The position numbers were made by a program, and so were the translations under genes. The notes below the pieces were generated by a model, which was given only the letters and a program-made list of their open reading frames with translations, had not been told where the DNA came from and ran no database searches. This document shows, one piece after another, positions 1-11,517 of a stretch of DNA of 64,000 nucleotides (positions are counted from its first letter, which is position 1; the number at the start of each line of letters is the position of its first letter). Source of the DNA: Adiantum capillus-veneris (lineage: Eukaryota; Streptophyta; Polypodiopsida; Polypodiales; Pteridaceae); NCBI GenBank assembly GCA_014529385.2, contig CM043969.1:32032446-32096445 (forward strand), given 5' to 3'.

Positions 1-1641
1 CAACCCTACTTTTGCAAAATGAGCTACAGAAATCCGATCAGGGAAATTTTTGAGTTTAACATAGATTTCATGGCCTAGCAGGACTAACGGGGGAATCTGG
101 GGAAATTTCGTTTGGGAAGTCCAAGTATAGATATCCAAGGTAGGCTAAAACCACCTCATTTCCACTTGGAGCCTTTGCAGAGAGAGATTTCGGCTTCTTT
201 CGCACGACTTTTCTGGAGCCCACATTTGACCATTTTCAGCGTTGTTTCACACAAGACATGAGGGGTAAGTTCTTTACTCGACAATGATCCATTTTGTACG
301 GCCAATAGCTAGTCTAAAGCCCTAGAAAAAACCCTAGAAATTGAGCAGTGCACGAAGACCTACGACCTAAAACTGAGTATAGCGGCCTGCCAGCTTGACC
401 AAATCGGATGTGATTTGAACCATAGCATGCCCTAACATACTAGAATCCTTTTATACCATCAAATGACCATTCAGCAGGGGTCGAGGGGGTCCCCAGTAGA
501 AAAGTTAGGTTTTTGGTAAATGCCAGAATTTCGACCTAACTCCACAGATGGCTTGTTTATGAGGTCCATATACAATTTATATGATTGGTTTGGTGAAAGC
601 CATCAAGCAAAGCCCTCGAAAAGCAAAAAAAGGCTCGAAGGTTACAAAGCGTCAAATTCGACATACGGGGTCAAACTGACTCCAAATGAACCAGAATTGG
701 ACAAATTGCTTCATGACTATGTTGCGAACAAGTTCAAAGCCTCAAAGTTGACCGACCAACCCAACATACAGAGTAGTCACAAAAAACGGTGATTTCAGAG
801 TCAACAGAGCACAAAGTGATGCCGGCATGACCAAACTTGACCAAATTCAATTTCGGACTTGTATTAGGTGTATTGAACATGTCTAGGTCAAAATTTGTAG
901 GTTTTACAAAGTTTTTGTCACTGTTGTAAATAATCGCGATTATTTACTTTTGCATCAGTCTTGCTTGAAAATTATCAAATCATCTCACCTATCATGTGTA
1001 CACACCTATTACATGCCAAAAATCAAGTATGAGCCAAAATGACCACCCATTACTTGTAAAATTGCTCATACCCATCACTTCATATCTCATACCCAAGGTC
1101 TATACAATGCCTAGAACCAATTTGTACCAAAAATTGTCACTTTTAGAAGAAAAGTTAATAATCGTGATTATTTACTTTCTAGTCAAAATTGGGTAATTTT
1201 GATATTTTGCCATTATACATCCAAAGTACATGATGTGTTGAGCCCACTATCCAATTTTGAATCAATTTGGAGCTCAAAATCTCAAATTTCCTTTATATCT
1301 ACCGTTTCAGAGACCTAAAACCAAAATCTGGTACCATTTTCACCCTATGCATCCAAATGAATCCATAATTCACTCAGAGCATGTATTTGGTATATACTTC
1401 AAGCCTATAAATCCAAGTTTGCAAAAAGTTGAATTTTTTTTTTCGCTGTAAATAATCGCGATTATTTACTTTGGTTGCAAATTTTTGTTTTGACCATACA
1501 GTTTTGTTCTTTGCATGTTTTTATGCATCTTTGCTTGTTCAAAAAATGATTTGAAGGAAAGTGGACCAAATTGTCAGCATTTCAGTCTAAAAGGACATTT
1601 CAGAGAAAATTCCGATAAATCCACTAACTTTACACCATATT
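1..1641 (+). other. Non-coding leader or LTR-like region of decayed element X
   Basis: No convincing protein-coding stretch is visible. The text around 270-390 (a GGGGTAAG donor-like site, then a leader with AAAACTGAGTATAGCGG) resembles 11910-12030 (GCAGGTAAGAG, then AAAACTAAGCATAGGCGG). Both regions then run into AATAATCGCGATT motifs. This suggests that the window begins inside the 5' LTR or leader of an LTR-type element whose 3' LTR lies near 11534. The alignment is by eye and diverged, so the 5' LTR boundary is not placed. Confidence 0.4.
926..1469. repeat. Three spaced copies of a 22-bp palindrome
   Basis: A perfect 22-bp palindrome, GTAAATAATCGCGATTATTTA plus a final C, occurs at 926-947 and again at 1448-1469. 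A copy with two mismatches lies at 1154-1175. A half copy (GTTAATAATCGCGATT) appears at 12092-12107 downstream of the element X 3' LTR. The spacings are about 228 and 294 bp, so this is not a simple tandem array. A dyad of this length is a candidate protein-binding or cruciform site in the element X leader; the role is inference. Confidence 0.85.
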
Positions 1642-1841
1642 CACTGAACAGGAGCCATGCAAGCAGCGAAGAGGGCTAAAAAGAAGCTCAACCAAAAGAG
1701 AAACTATAGGAACTACCCGCGTATCAACTAGACCCCGAGTCAGTCAAAGCACCAAAGGCATCCTACCTTTCCAAAGAACAATTAGAAGACCACCACACTA
1801 CGGTCTTCACTGACAGGTTCAAAATTGAAGAGGAGCATCAA

Positions 1842-2578
1842 GTGGAGTTGCAACTCCTACCCAAAGAAGTCTATGATGTAGCTGCCAAACCAGAAACCAA
1901 AGAAGCTAACCGCAGGTTGGGGCTCAGGCATTTCTATGAACAACAACCTTGCGGAGTGGATTTTCAGAAGGCTTATGAGCTTCTATCCACCATCAAAGAA
2001 GACGGAACCGCACAGATATCCGACACCCAAGGGAACAAGGTCGAGGTAGTGACCACAAAAGAGATAGTGGCAGAGGCACTCATACTGCCCACAGAAGGTT
2101 GGATGACCATGCGAGCAAGGGACAGGAAAATCGCAGGCACATTTACCAAAGAGACAACCTAGCTACATTTGCAGACCTCATTCACAAACAAGTGGAAGAG
2201 CCAGCCCGTTTGTACCACCAGCACTTCCATTTCTTGGCAAAAAGGCCACCAAGGTACACTACACCAAATCACGCCGTGGCCACCACATTCACTCAGGTTC
2301 TCAAGTCGACAACAAGACAACCTGTGGACCACGCGCAGTATGTCTTGACAACCTTGAAGGACACCAAGAAGGAAGGCAAAATCACGTACTTGGGTGCGCC
2401 AGAGGTCTTGGCTAGAATAGCATATCATGCCATCGGCATGACCGATAACCTACCGCTTGCCCCTGATTTGCCCCTGATCAGAACACATGGATATTGGCAG
2501 CACAATCCTCTCCGAGAGCTACAAGGCCAAGTAAGAGATCATATAAATCTGATGAAGAGTCAGCTAACAGCTCGCTGA
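1842..2578 (+). pseudogene. Gag-like N-terminal remnant of element X
   Basis: Two overlapping open segments (1842-2162 and 2099-2578) read as one protein if a frameshift is allowed near 2150. The first carries a segment with KEIVAEALILPTEGW. The second is hydrophilic with many His and Arg residues and contains LARIAYHAIGMTDNLPLAPD. No family is recognised. Position downstream of a long leader and upstream of Lys/Glu-rich and coiled-coil segments suggests a structural (gag-like) product of a non-autonomous LTR element. No reverse transcriptase or integrase motif is present anywhere between 1 and 4363 or between 10851 and 11494. It could instead be a decayed host gene. Confidence 0.4.
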
Positions 2579-2692
2579 AAAGGCACAGCAGTTAGAGCTC
2601 TGACAACGAAGAAAAGAGAGCTTGGAGAGAAGAGATGAAAAGAAAATCTGTGGCCGCACACCAAGAAGAGCCAGCTCAAAAACAAGCGTGCT

Positions 2693-3229
2693 TTGAAAGA
2701 GAGAAATAGGCGTACCAGCATAGTAGGCAGACAAAGACCACCACCATCACCTGCAGGCAAAGACACCAATGAAGAAGTAGAGCCTGAGAAAGACAAAGAT
2801 TCTGAGTCCACTCAACAAACAGAATCTGCACAAGAAGCTGACCACCCCGACGGACAAAAAGAAAGAGAAGCCGAGATGAAACCGGAGAAGGTAGCAGAAG
2901 ATACTCAAAAGCCAGAAGAGGAAAACGCAAGTGGATCTGAACAAAAGACTGATAAAGAAGCAGATGCAAGAAAAGAGTCTACCACTGCACATGAGACAGA
3001 ACCTGAGCTAGAGAAGGAAGAAAGGCCGTCACCTGAAGAGACAGCAAGGTCTAATCCAACACCCTCTACTTCTACTCAGCCAGAAACTGCCGAGGCATCA
3101 AAGCCTCAGGATACCCAAGAAGAAGACCGACCATCTACCTCTACGCAAGAACAACTAGCAAGTACGACGGAGCAAGAAGCCACACATGTGACTATAGGCA
3201 CATCCCAGTTGGCAAGACAGGAGGAGTGA
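2693..3229 (+). pseudogene. Glu/Lys/Thr/Ser-rich low-complexity segment of element X
   Basis: This open stretch of about 178 codons is dominated by Glu, Lys, Thr, Ser, Pro and Gln, with blocks such as EEVEPEKDKDSES and ARSNPTPSTSTQPE, and looks like a disordered linker. It lies between the gag-like segment and the coiled-coil segment, in the same frame as the 2099-2578 segment but separated from it by stop codons. It ends at a TGA followed closely by the coiled-coil segment. No start codon context or conserved domain is visible, so it is treated as the broken middle of the same protein. Confidence 0.4.
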
Positions 3230-3277
3230 CAGTCAAACGACGAAGTAATAGTACAGGTCAATGAATATGCACGGCAG

Positions 3278-3817
3278 ATGCAGGAAATGATAGAGAGACT
3301 CCACTCCGCAACACTAAACCGTAGCACCAAGGCCAAAGAACTTGAGATGGTGATCAATGCTCTCCAAGGAGAGTCAGAAGACAGGATGACTGTCATCACT
3401 GATCTTCAAAGGCAGGTGCAAGAGCTGAAGGCAGAAGCGGAACAACATCAGTTAGCCAGAGATAGGCAACAAAAAGAAATGGAGGAGTTAGGTGATCTAC
3501 TCACCAAACTATCTGATGCCTGCAAAGCAAAAGATGAGCAGCTGACAAAAGTTACGAATGAACTTCTTACGACATCTCTGTTAGCTCAAAAATTTCAGGT
3601 ACAATTAGATGTTGCCAATGCTTCTCTACAGGACTCGGAGCAGCGGATCAATGATCAGGCCATTTTCTTATGGCAAATCAAAGAAAATCCAGCCGTGGCC
3701 TCGATCAAAGGAACTGATGAAGTGTACAAGTCACTTGAAAAGGAAAACAAAGACCTAGAATTGGAATTAAAAGTAGAACAATCACAACGTAGAGACCTAG
3801 CATTGATGCGGGTTTAG
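3278..3817 (+). pseudogene. Coiled-coil segment of element X polyprotein
   Basis: About 179 codons with strong heptad-like character: many Leu, Glu, Gln and Lys residues with stretches such as LQRQVQELKAEAEQHQ and KEMEELGDLLTKLSDACKA. The segment ends at a TAG at 3815, and coiled-coil-like sequence continues just past it (ELLKEIAELKQINQLL near 3829-3876), so the stop is probably a disabling mutation. A dimerising or structural role is an inference from composition. No known gag, protease, RT or integrase motif is seen. Confidence 0.45.
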
Positions 3818-4092
3818 AGAGCGGAGGAGCTTCTAAAGGAGATAGCAGAACTTAAGCAGATTAATCAACTCCTCAGAGATGGAAAACCAGACACGTAGGA
3901 AGAGACAGGCACTTCAGAGCTGCCACAGATAGACATACCCTCGGTCTCGTTTGCAGAGTTTAAGACACAGTCAACAGCAAAGCTGAGTGGTGATGACAAT
4001 TTTCAGATTAACATCACGGTTGAAGACACAATGCCAATGGTCCAGCTGTCAAAGCTGAAGAAGACGCACTGAAGGAGAAGATTACCCTAGAG

Positions 4093-4363
4093 GTGGATGA
4101 GCAGTGGAAAGCCACCATGCATCGGGAGTTGAGAGTTTTACACTCTATCAACGTCACTCAACTCACTGACAATCAGATCAACACTCAATGGCATCAACAA
4201 TCCCTACCCTACCCTCTCATCAAAGTAGAATTATTACAGGTGAAAGAAAGGCTATACAAAGATAGGCAAGAAGATAACGCATATAAAGACCACCCAAAGT
4301 GGAGGTTAAGCTGGTTGAACAAGAATCCGAGATACCTGATTCTGTTCACAAGAGCATCTGTAG
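4093..4363 (+). pseudogene. Element X coding segment interrupted by the DNA transposon
   Basis: An open segment of about 90 codons (starting MDEQWKATMHRELRV) runs straight into the left end of the TIR transposon at 4364. The codon GTA at 4360-4362 begins the 4-bp target GTAG. The same GTAG at 10851-10854 continues in the same frame into the segment starting at 10855, so the two pieces were one reading frame before insertion. This makes 1842-4363 plus 10851-11494 a single interrupted, already decayed gene. Function is unknown. Confidence 0.6.
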
Positions 4364-4388
4364 GAGTGGATGCATGAATAGGTGGACC
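4364..4388 (+). repeat. Left terminal inverted repeat of the DNA transposon
   Basis: Begins GAGTGGATGCATGAATAGGT and follows the GTAG duplication at 4360-4363. It pairs with the reverse complement of 10826-10850, with mismatches at about three positions. Further inside, GGTTTTATAACCGGT (4412-4426) mirrors a similar GGTTTTAACCGGT at the right end. Confidence 0.8.
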
Positions 4389-4721
4389 AAAAACCTTGTC
4401 CCGGATAGAGGTTTTATAACCGGTACATAAAACCATCTATATTAGTTCAATTCACTATATTCTTTTGAAGAGCTTTTTAATTAAATATAGAATTTTCACA
4501 TATTTTTGTTAAATATAGGAGACGGCTATGTACCTCTTAACTATGCACGTCAGCCAGCTCTTTGTCTTCCCGCTCTCTCGTTTTCCTGTCTCTCTCTAAC
4601 TCTCTGTGTAGGAGCACAGATTGTTGTTTTACTTTGTAGGCCTATCACACATCTATTGCTGTCATATACTGCTCTTGCTCTCTGTAGGCCTATCTCCTCG
4701 CTCAATCTCTCCCTCTCTAGC

Positions 4722-5456
4722 ATGGAGCAAGAATCTCACACTGTATGTGACTGCTCTCAGCCTCACTGTGAACTGTGTGCTAGGTATGTTGTTGATGCGG
4801 TCAAGGAATATCATGCTAGGAGAAAGAGGGAGCGGCGTGCTAAGAACAAGCTTGAGCAAGTAGCACGTGAGAAAGATAATGATCAAAATGGTGATGATGA
4901 TGCAAAGCGTCAAAGACTTTGCAATGACCTTGTTATGCTCTTCAATCGGCATACGAAGGCCCTCGATGTTGCATCACGCTCAGATATTTTGTGCAAGTTT
5001 TTCAATCATCCTTCTCTTGGAGACCTTGAAATGCCCAGGGCACAAACAACCTTCGTTGAAGCCATACACAACACCATAGATGCAATCAGATTACCCAAGA
5101 GCGGACAGGAGCTCTTTCTTAAAAGGTTCATCACCACAATGCTTATGAATGTTGAGTGTACATCTACCTCAAAAGTGAATGTTTCAGCTGCATCTAAGTT
5201 GCTAAATTTGCACAAGAGAAACTTCATGGCTGCAAAGAATCGGTTGAGGGCAGCAGGTGATGGCAATTTGTCAATCTCTTTGTGTGCTCGACAGCCCATG
5301 GATCGTGGTTTCATAACACCTGATGAGAAAGAGTTGATCTTCTCTTTTTGGATGTCTAACACTCGTGTTTCACCCAATAAGAAGGATGTGTGCAGAAAGC
5401 GTATTGGAAGAAATTCATATGTCAAACATCCTGTGCATCTTCTTGAACAATCTCAG
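4722..5456 (+). CDS. First exon of an unrecognised transposon protein
   Basis: The ATG at 4722 opens a 245-codon exon starting MEQESHTVCDCSQPHCELC, a Cys/His cluster that could bind zinc (C-x-C, then C-x2-C). A basic stretch (ARRKRERRAKNKLEQ) and an acidic patch follow. The last third contains a conserved-looking block, FWMSNTRVSPNKKD, then RKRIG and HPVHLLEQSQ. The exon ends at CAG followed by a GTAATA donor at 5457, in phase 0. The reading frame upstream of the ATG is open but looks like pyrimidine-rich leader. A DNA-binding or transposase-associated role is inferred only from its place next to the left TIR; no catalytic triad is visible. The next recognisable exon is at 5831, and a large middle part may be missing. 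Confidence 0.55.
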
Positions 5457-5830
5457 GTAATAACTTGCTTCACTATATCCATTTTTGTTTTCTAATATTT
5501 GCATTCATGACCTATATTCACTATAATTGGGTTGATAAGAGTAGATATGAAATCGGATATGAAGGAAGTTATAAATGGAAATAAGGGGAATCTCTGCTTG
5601 GTCCTAGACTAAGAGTAGATAAATGTTGGATGTGAAGGAGAATATAAATGGAAACATAGTTTTAATCATACGCGTATGTTTGCTGAAACATACGTTTACA
5701 GACGCATACTTTCACACGCATATGATATGTATAAACTGGTTAGGTAAAAAACTGGTTTAGATAACCAATAAAAATCTTTTAACATTTATTTTGGTCACAC
5801 GTTCCTTTCTGGACATACCTTATTTTGGAG

Positions 5831-6248
5831 CCTACAGAAGAAGGGGAAGACGATGACGATGAAATAAATGAGGATGCAGCATATGAAGGACACTATGACA
5901 CCCTCAGTCAAGCTCTTATTGTTGGTGATAATTTTGTTGTTCCCGCACCAAATGACAATGAAGAAAAAGTGGATTTCTACATAGTGAAATGCACTGCAGC
6001 TATTCAGGAGTTTCATTCAGACGCTGAAGATGACTGGGGCAATATCATTGGGCGAGGATCCTATGCTATCAAAGGGTTTGACTATCGTATGATAAATGAG
6101 CAGACCTACGAGCTTTTGGACAAAAAGCCAGAGTTGTTCATATATTCACATCTTGTTCGGGCAATCAAAATCCCCATGATACCCCATCCCAGCAACTCAA
6201 AACTATATACAATATCACTTGATGTCAGTGAGTCTATCTACAATAGCA

Positions 6249-6256
<8 letters not shown>
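5831..6256 (+). CDS. Second exon or C-terminal part of the plus-strand transposon gene
   Basis: After a TTTTGGAG acceptor-like site at 5824-5830 an open stretch of about 141 codons runs to a TAG at 6254. It starts with an acidic block (EEGEDDDDEINED) and continues with a globular-looking part: FYIVKCTAAIQEF, then WGNIIGRGSYAIKGFDYR and FIYSHLVRAIKIPMI. This has the feel of a small beta-rich domain but no family is recognised. The stretch ends where the CCGGT repeats and microsatellites begin, so the last dozen codons may not be original. If joined directly to the 4722 exon the protein would be about 386 residues, short for an autonomous transposase, so an internal deletion is likely. Confidence 0.5.
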
Positions 6257-6836
<580 letters not shown>

Positions 6837-6955
6837 TTTTATTTGCAAGATACTTCAAATATAGAATACAACGTATTTCCGTGTAACTTTCTTGTAAATG
6901 TATTATACATGAATTCTGTTACATTGATTGACAAGAAGGCTGAGTAATTCTCGAT

Positions 6956-7848
6956 TTATATCCATCGACAAAAGTCGCCCACTTCACAGACTTTATGAAG
7001 CTTTTTTTTATCAAAAAAATATGTTCCTTTTTTCTTGAAAAAGTCAATTCTCCATTTCCAATAAAAACGACGCACATAGGTGTCGTCAGGTTGTCCATCT
7101 GCGCAAATTACAGTCCTCTTTGTATACTCAATTCTGTCCTTAGAGTACAACCAGTGTGCCAGCCAGTTTATGACAGTGGTTGAGCGAAAACAGGCGCGCA
7201 CTTCTTTAGACTGCTTTTCTAGCTTGGGAAAAACAAGAAATGACCCCAATGGATTAAACATTAGCTTATATCCAGAATCATCAAAGATAAGTGTGTCGGG
7301 TGATAGGTTAGGAAAATTTTCGAGATTATTGTGGAACACCGGTTTATCTGTCACGCCCAATTTAAAAGGGGCCCTTGTGCACTGCGCATGACTTACCACT
7401 CTATTGAATCTTTTGTGGTGGTCAGGGAACACTGTCGCTAGCGTGCGTTTGAGCTTCTCAAACTCACAGCAGCTCCATATCCACACTTCGAACCATCTAA
7501 AACAAAAATTCAGAAACACTTATGCATCGGGCCTTACCCAAAACTGTGTATCCCCTTCAACAACATACCGCATTTCTGGCCAGTAGGGCAATTCTTCACC
7601 ATGTTTTCCATCAAATTTCTTGAGCAGTAATCCATTAAGTCCAAAATGAGAACCCTACGCTGGAAGCTCAACGGAGGTGGTGGCCTTGGCCATATCAATG
7701 GGATTCTTTTAATTAGTCTATACCATAGAGGAAACACGAGCACTGCAGGAGACACCACGCAATTCCATATTGCACGAATGTCAGCCCTGCCATTCTGCTT
7801 GTCAGTCCTGAACCTATCTGCAAGGCGCCATTCTTCAGCTGAAAACAT
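6956..7848 (-). CDS. FCP1/NIF-like HAD phosphatase, two exons, inside the transposon
   Basis: The gene reads ATG at 7848, exon to 7538, intron 7537-7497 (GTAAGG..TTTTAG on the minus strand), then exon 7496-6956 ending in a stop; the splice keeps frame and gives about 283 residues. Residues 66-73 read VLILDLMD, the HAD motif I (D70, D73). Residues 107-112 are EVWIWS, matching the motif II region of FCP1/NIF phosphatases. A KPVF follows at about 155, and LIFDDSGYK at about 173-181 is the paired-Asp motif (D176, D177). Known family members dephosphorylate Ser/Thr residues, classically of the RNA polymerase II tail. Only about 32 residues separate motifs I and II, shorter than usual, so an exon may be missing. 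A possible upstream exon precedes a TCTGCAG acceptor at 7851-7857. Confidence 0.65.
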
Positions 7849-8697
7849 ATCTGCAGATGCAAAATTACACAAGACTCAAATTTAAATATGCAATTAAGAC
7901 ATATCTACAAATTGAAATCATACAATAAAAATAAACAATGTTAACAAAAATTAGGCACAAGATGAAAGAGACGTCGAATGGGAAAGAAAGTTATATTAAT
8001 TTCAGAAGTGGTTACATAAAAAGAAACATAGGGGGGGCAAACTATAATCTTTTGCAGGCTCTGGGTTTAGGGTCAGAATTTGTGCCGGTATTCTGCATCT
8101 CCTTAGTGTCTTCTATGTCCATCTCCTCTTCTGGCTGCCCCTGGGTCTTCCTCTTCCTTGCTTTTTTGCTCCATTTCAGGCTTCTCATCTCCAGTCTTCT
8201 CGATTTTTTTTCTTTTTGCCTTTCTTATATACTGAGCAAGGGTCTCCTCGGGGCTTCCCTCCAGCCTGACATCTGCACGACCATCATCTTTAGAAAGCTG
8301 TGCAGCAAAAGATCACTTATTAGAGCCTTAATCAATGAAAAAACTTACTCTTGCCACGTTGGCCTCATTTTCTCGGGGTCTTTGATCTTGTCACCCGCAC
8401 ACCAATGTCTAGCAACACATCGTCTTCCTCATTCTGGGTTTTCTCTTCAGCACCAATCGTACTCTGCTCCTTTACCTCAAAGTTTTGTTCTTCTTCTGTT
8501 GTTTCCAAAACAGGTTTCTCAGCATTACCAGGGACACTTTCATCAAGCAAAACCTCCACAGGTGTCTTGTATGCAGGCATCACTGCATCGTTCCCTGTGT
8601 CTTTACTGGCAGTAGTTCTGAAGCAGCTCGACTCTGAAAAAACATCAGAGAAGACAAAAATCAACCACCTGATTACCCATTGAAACAATTTTCTCAC

Positions 8698-9055
8698 CTG
8701 TTTTTGGGCATGGTTCAACTGGCTTCTTCTTTAGAAGGGATTGGTCTTCTGCAGAAATAACTCCGGGGCAATTCTTAAGCATGCACTTTCCTTTCTCAGC
8801 TAAGTGAGCATAGCAGAATGCATGGTATGCATGTGAACAAGGCAATAGAACAACATGGCTTGAGCGATTGTGATCATTAACTTTTACACCACAAGCATTG
8901 CACACATCAAGGAGAACAACACTATGTCCAGGAGCTGAAACTCGTGCAGGCAAGACTATGGTTTCAGGTAGCATTGGTTGACTAATCATGTCTGTCACAA
9001 ACGTGACACAGAGACCAAAGGTTTCCTCACGCTCCAAGCATTTGGATAATTCTTC
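8698..9055 (-). CDS. RING-H2-like zinc-finger exon
   Basis: The exon is bounded on the minus strand by a TTGCCTACAG acceptor (ending 9056) and a CAG/GTGAGA donor (8698/8697). It begins with EELSKCLEREETFGL. A zinc-binding cluster follows: CNACG, then LPCSHAYHAFCYAHL, then CMLKNCPG, giving C-x2-C, C-x-H-x2-H-x2-C and C-x4-C spacing typical of RING-H2 domains (about 45 residues). RING domains of this kind usually act as E3 ubiquitin ligase modules or protein-protein adaptors. The spacing between the first two Cys and the CSH block is a little long, so a related zinc ribbon or PHD-like fold is possible. Confidence 0.6.
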
Positions 9056-9104
9056 CTGTAGGCAAGAGACCTCTGTTATCAGACAATGTCAAACATGTAT
9101 AAAA

Positions 9105-9515
9105 TCGGTATGAATGCTTGAAGATCAGTATAATAATGTTATCATACCGGTATGATTACATCCTGTCGGTATGATGTTATCCCACCGGTATGTTGCTATT
9201 ATACTGGATAGTATAACATCATACCGGTAGGATAACATCCGGTAACATCATACCGGTAGGATAACATTATACCGGAAGCATAACATCAAACCGGTTGGAT
9301 TTTATCATACCGGTCGGATGTAACCATACCGGTAGGATGTTATCATACTGGTAGGATTATATCCTACTGGTAAGATGTAATCATACCGGTAGGATATAAT
9401 CATACCGGTAGGGTATAATCCTACCGGTATGATAACATCCTGCCAGTATTGTCATCTACCCTTACCGAATATGATATAATCCTATCGGTATGAAAAATCA
9501 TACCGTATGGTACTT
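9105..9515. repeat. Degenerate minisatellite built on the dyad ATACCGGTAT
   Basis: Roughly twenty imperfect units of about 20 bp, such as CATACCGGTAGGATAACATC, fill the gap between two exons of the minus-strand gene. The core TACCGGTA is its own reverse complement. The same core recurs at 6249-6760 and a related ACCGGT lies near both TIRs (about 4421 and 10813). The array therefore looks element-specific rather than a random microsatellite. Confidence 0.85.
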
Positions 9516-10825
9516 TGCAGGTATTATACTACAATCAGATGGAGTTAAAAGCATACATGTGCCTTCTGTAGGTTGGCTTTTTCTTGGTCAAATTTTCCTT
9601 GGAGGCTGTCAAGCAAGCCTGTTGGTGCATTGGCATCGTCAGGGAAGTGCATTCGGATGGTGTCAAGGGCACCCTCGCAACGGTGCACATCAGCAACAGA
9701 TTTGACCACATAATTCTTAGTCTTCTGACACTCAACTGATACATTGTCATGAGATTTTCTAACCTCAACAAGAAGTTCTTGCAAGGAAGTGGATACTTCA
9801 ACACTAAACGCAGACTAAGTAGTCACAAAAAGCCCACTTCCGGTTGGTGTACTTCCGGATGGGGTATTTACTAAGAAGATGGCAGAACCACTTGGGGTTC
9901 CTGTGGATACTTGGAAAATCCCTAACTTCCATTGTTCTCTTTTCCTATCTAAGTGACCTTCATTGCTCACATTCTTCACCACCTCAGATGCAAACTCAGC
10001 CCACTTTACCGGACTTGTGCATACGAAATAAACATATCTGCGTGTAAACTTGACTCCCAGCAGATAGTTTGGTGGTTTGGATTGATACACCTGCTTGTAG
10101 AGCTAGTAGAGTGCCTTGTAGTGATCCGGCCTTGCTGTTTTTATCGGCACTTTTTTCTCCTTCACTGGAAAACTTTCATCCAGTCGGATATGGGCACATC
10201 TGCATCTGTCAACTTCCTAACATCTTTCCCCTCAAGACTTAACCCATATTCCCTATGAAAATCCTCCTTTGTTGTGCAGAATACCTTTAATGGCACCTCC
10301 ACATCCTTGGCGTGAACAAAGCGACTGATTTTGGAAGGAGGCTGTAACTTATGTCTCTGAAAGGAATAAATCCATATTCATTACTCAATGTATCCACACC
10401 TCAATACTCTACTACATATACAGGTCCGTTGTACACAACACAGAGAGAGACAGAGAGAGGTGACATACCTTCGTGGGAGAATGTCGGGTCTTTGTGGGGG
10501 AGACCTATCGGGCTGCATTCCTTGGGCTCTTTCTTAGGTTGCTATCCATAGCAAAGGATAAGAAGCATGCACAGGGGGCTGTAGAGTGAGTTGAGAAAGG
10601 CGCAGAAGGAGAAAGGCACAGAGATATGAAGAAGTACAGTCATGAAAACATTCGACTGAACATTCATCCTGACGTGGGCTCCACGTGTTTTTGAATCCTC
10701 CACACGATTTTTAAGATTTTGTATCCTCCACACGATTATTAATTCAAACAATTCTTACCCATAACACCAGTTTCATACCCCCTAAATTTTAAGCCTCCAA
10801 AAGCAACTTTCAACCGGTTAAAACC

Positions 10826-10850
10826 GGGCCACCTATTCATGCATCCACCC
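10826..10850 (-). repeat. Right terminal inverted repeat of the DNA transposon
   Basis: The sequence GGCCACCTATTCATGCATCC plus ACCC is the inverse of the left end at 4364-4388. It is followed directly by GTAG (10851-10854), the second copy of the 4-bp target. Confidence 0.8.
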
Positions 10851-11494
10851 GTAGCCCTTCAAAGAGATCCAACATTCTGTCATGTACCCAAAGTAATGAC
10901 ATGGCAAGCGCATGAAGCACTACAAAAGAAGAGGCCAACTTGGCTTAACTTCCCCATGCTTCCAGCTCCAGAGAGAGGCCAAGCGACAAAGGAATACATG
11001 GTGAAAACCCTATTGGCCCCATGTTTTTCTTCAAGAGTCTGTCAGATCTTTCTTGTGCCATGTTATGTAAGATCTGCAAAATGCTGCTCCCATGTATACA
11101 AGTTTTTGATGAGCCTAAGCAAACAGGAGCCCCATGGCTATCATTCTTGGAAGGAAACAAAGGCTTATGCTATGATCTAAGTGGGCAACCTTCAAAAAAA
11201 GTCCTTTATGGATTCTATGCCAGATGTATGTTCCTACCATCGAATAATATGTTAGCCTTTGAAGAATATTTCTACACTGGATTCTTCACCTGGCGAACGA
11301 AGATATTTACGTCGGTGATCAGCAACCTAACATCCAGGTTTGTAGGCTACTCAATGGTGGAGCTGAAGAATCAAGTACCAATGCAATTTCTGCAAGTGCC
11401 CGACAAAGAACGAAGAATCAAATACCAGAAGGCATTGGACGCGCTTAAAGACCGCCTCGCCAGCCGTCAACCCGAAGACTATTTCAATCCATAA
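10851..11494 (+). pseudogene. C-terminal continuation of the interrupted element X gene
   Basis: Starting with the second GTAG, the frame continues that of 4093-4363 and reads on with HVPKVMTWQAHEALQKKRPT. A frameshift near 11020 leads to a segment containing KQTGAPWLSFLEGNKGLCYD and then VPMQFLQVPDKERRIKYQ, ending with a TAA at about 11492. A purine-rich tract and LTR follow within 25 bp, as expected for the 3' end of an LTR-element coding region. The protein family is not recognised. Confidence 0.5.
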
Positions 11495-11517
11495 AGATGT
11501 ATCAAGGGACGACACAG

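Larger units (their letters stand above)
8050..10350 (-). pseudogene. Multi-exon RING-finger gene of the transposon (damaged)
   Basis: Read on the minus strand, coding-like exons run from about 10348 to a stop near 8053. The first (10348-10160) includes PPSKISRFVHAKDVEVPLKV. The next (10158-9815) includes a segment with VYFVCTSPVKWAEFASEVVK, reached only through a frameshift and past a TAG. About 9784-9545 carries a helical segment (KSHDNVSVECQKTKN). The RING exon is 9055-8698. Exon 8638-8360 carries acidic sequence ending VRVTRSKTPRK. The last (8310-8053) is basic and includes EGSPEETLAQYIRKAKRKK, with a frameshift before the tail. Basic clusters suggest nuclear location. The frameshifts indicate decay. 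Whether it forms one gene with the phosphatase exons downstream is unresolved. Confidence 0.5.

Noticed and set aside
2159-3399. Minus-strand open frames rich in Phe, Leu and Ser
   Set aside because: They are the antisense of the Glu/Lys-rich element X frames and show no motif.
9105-9515. Possible CRISPR-like array
   Set aside because: Units are degenerate and adjoining with no regular spacers, and the sequence is eukaryotic; it is a minisatellite.
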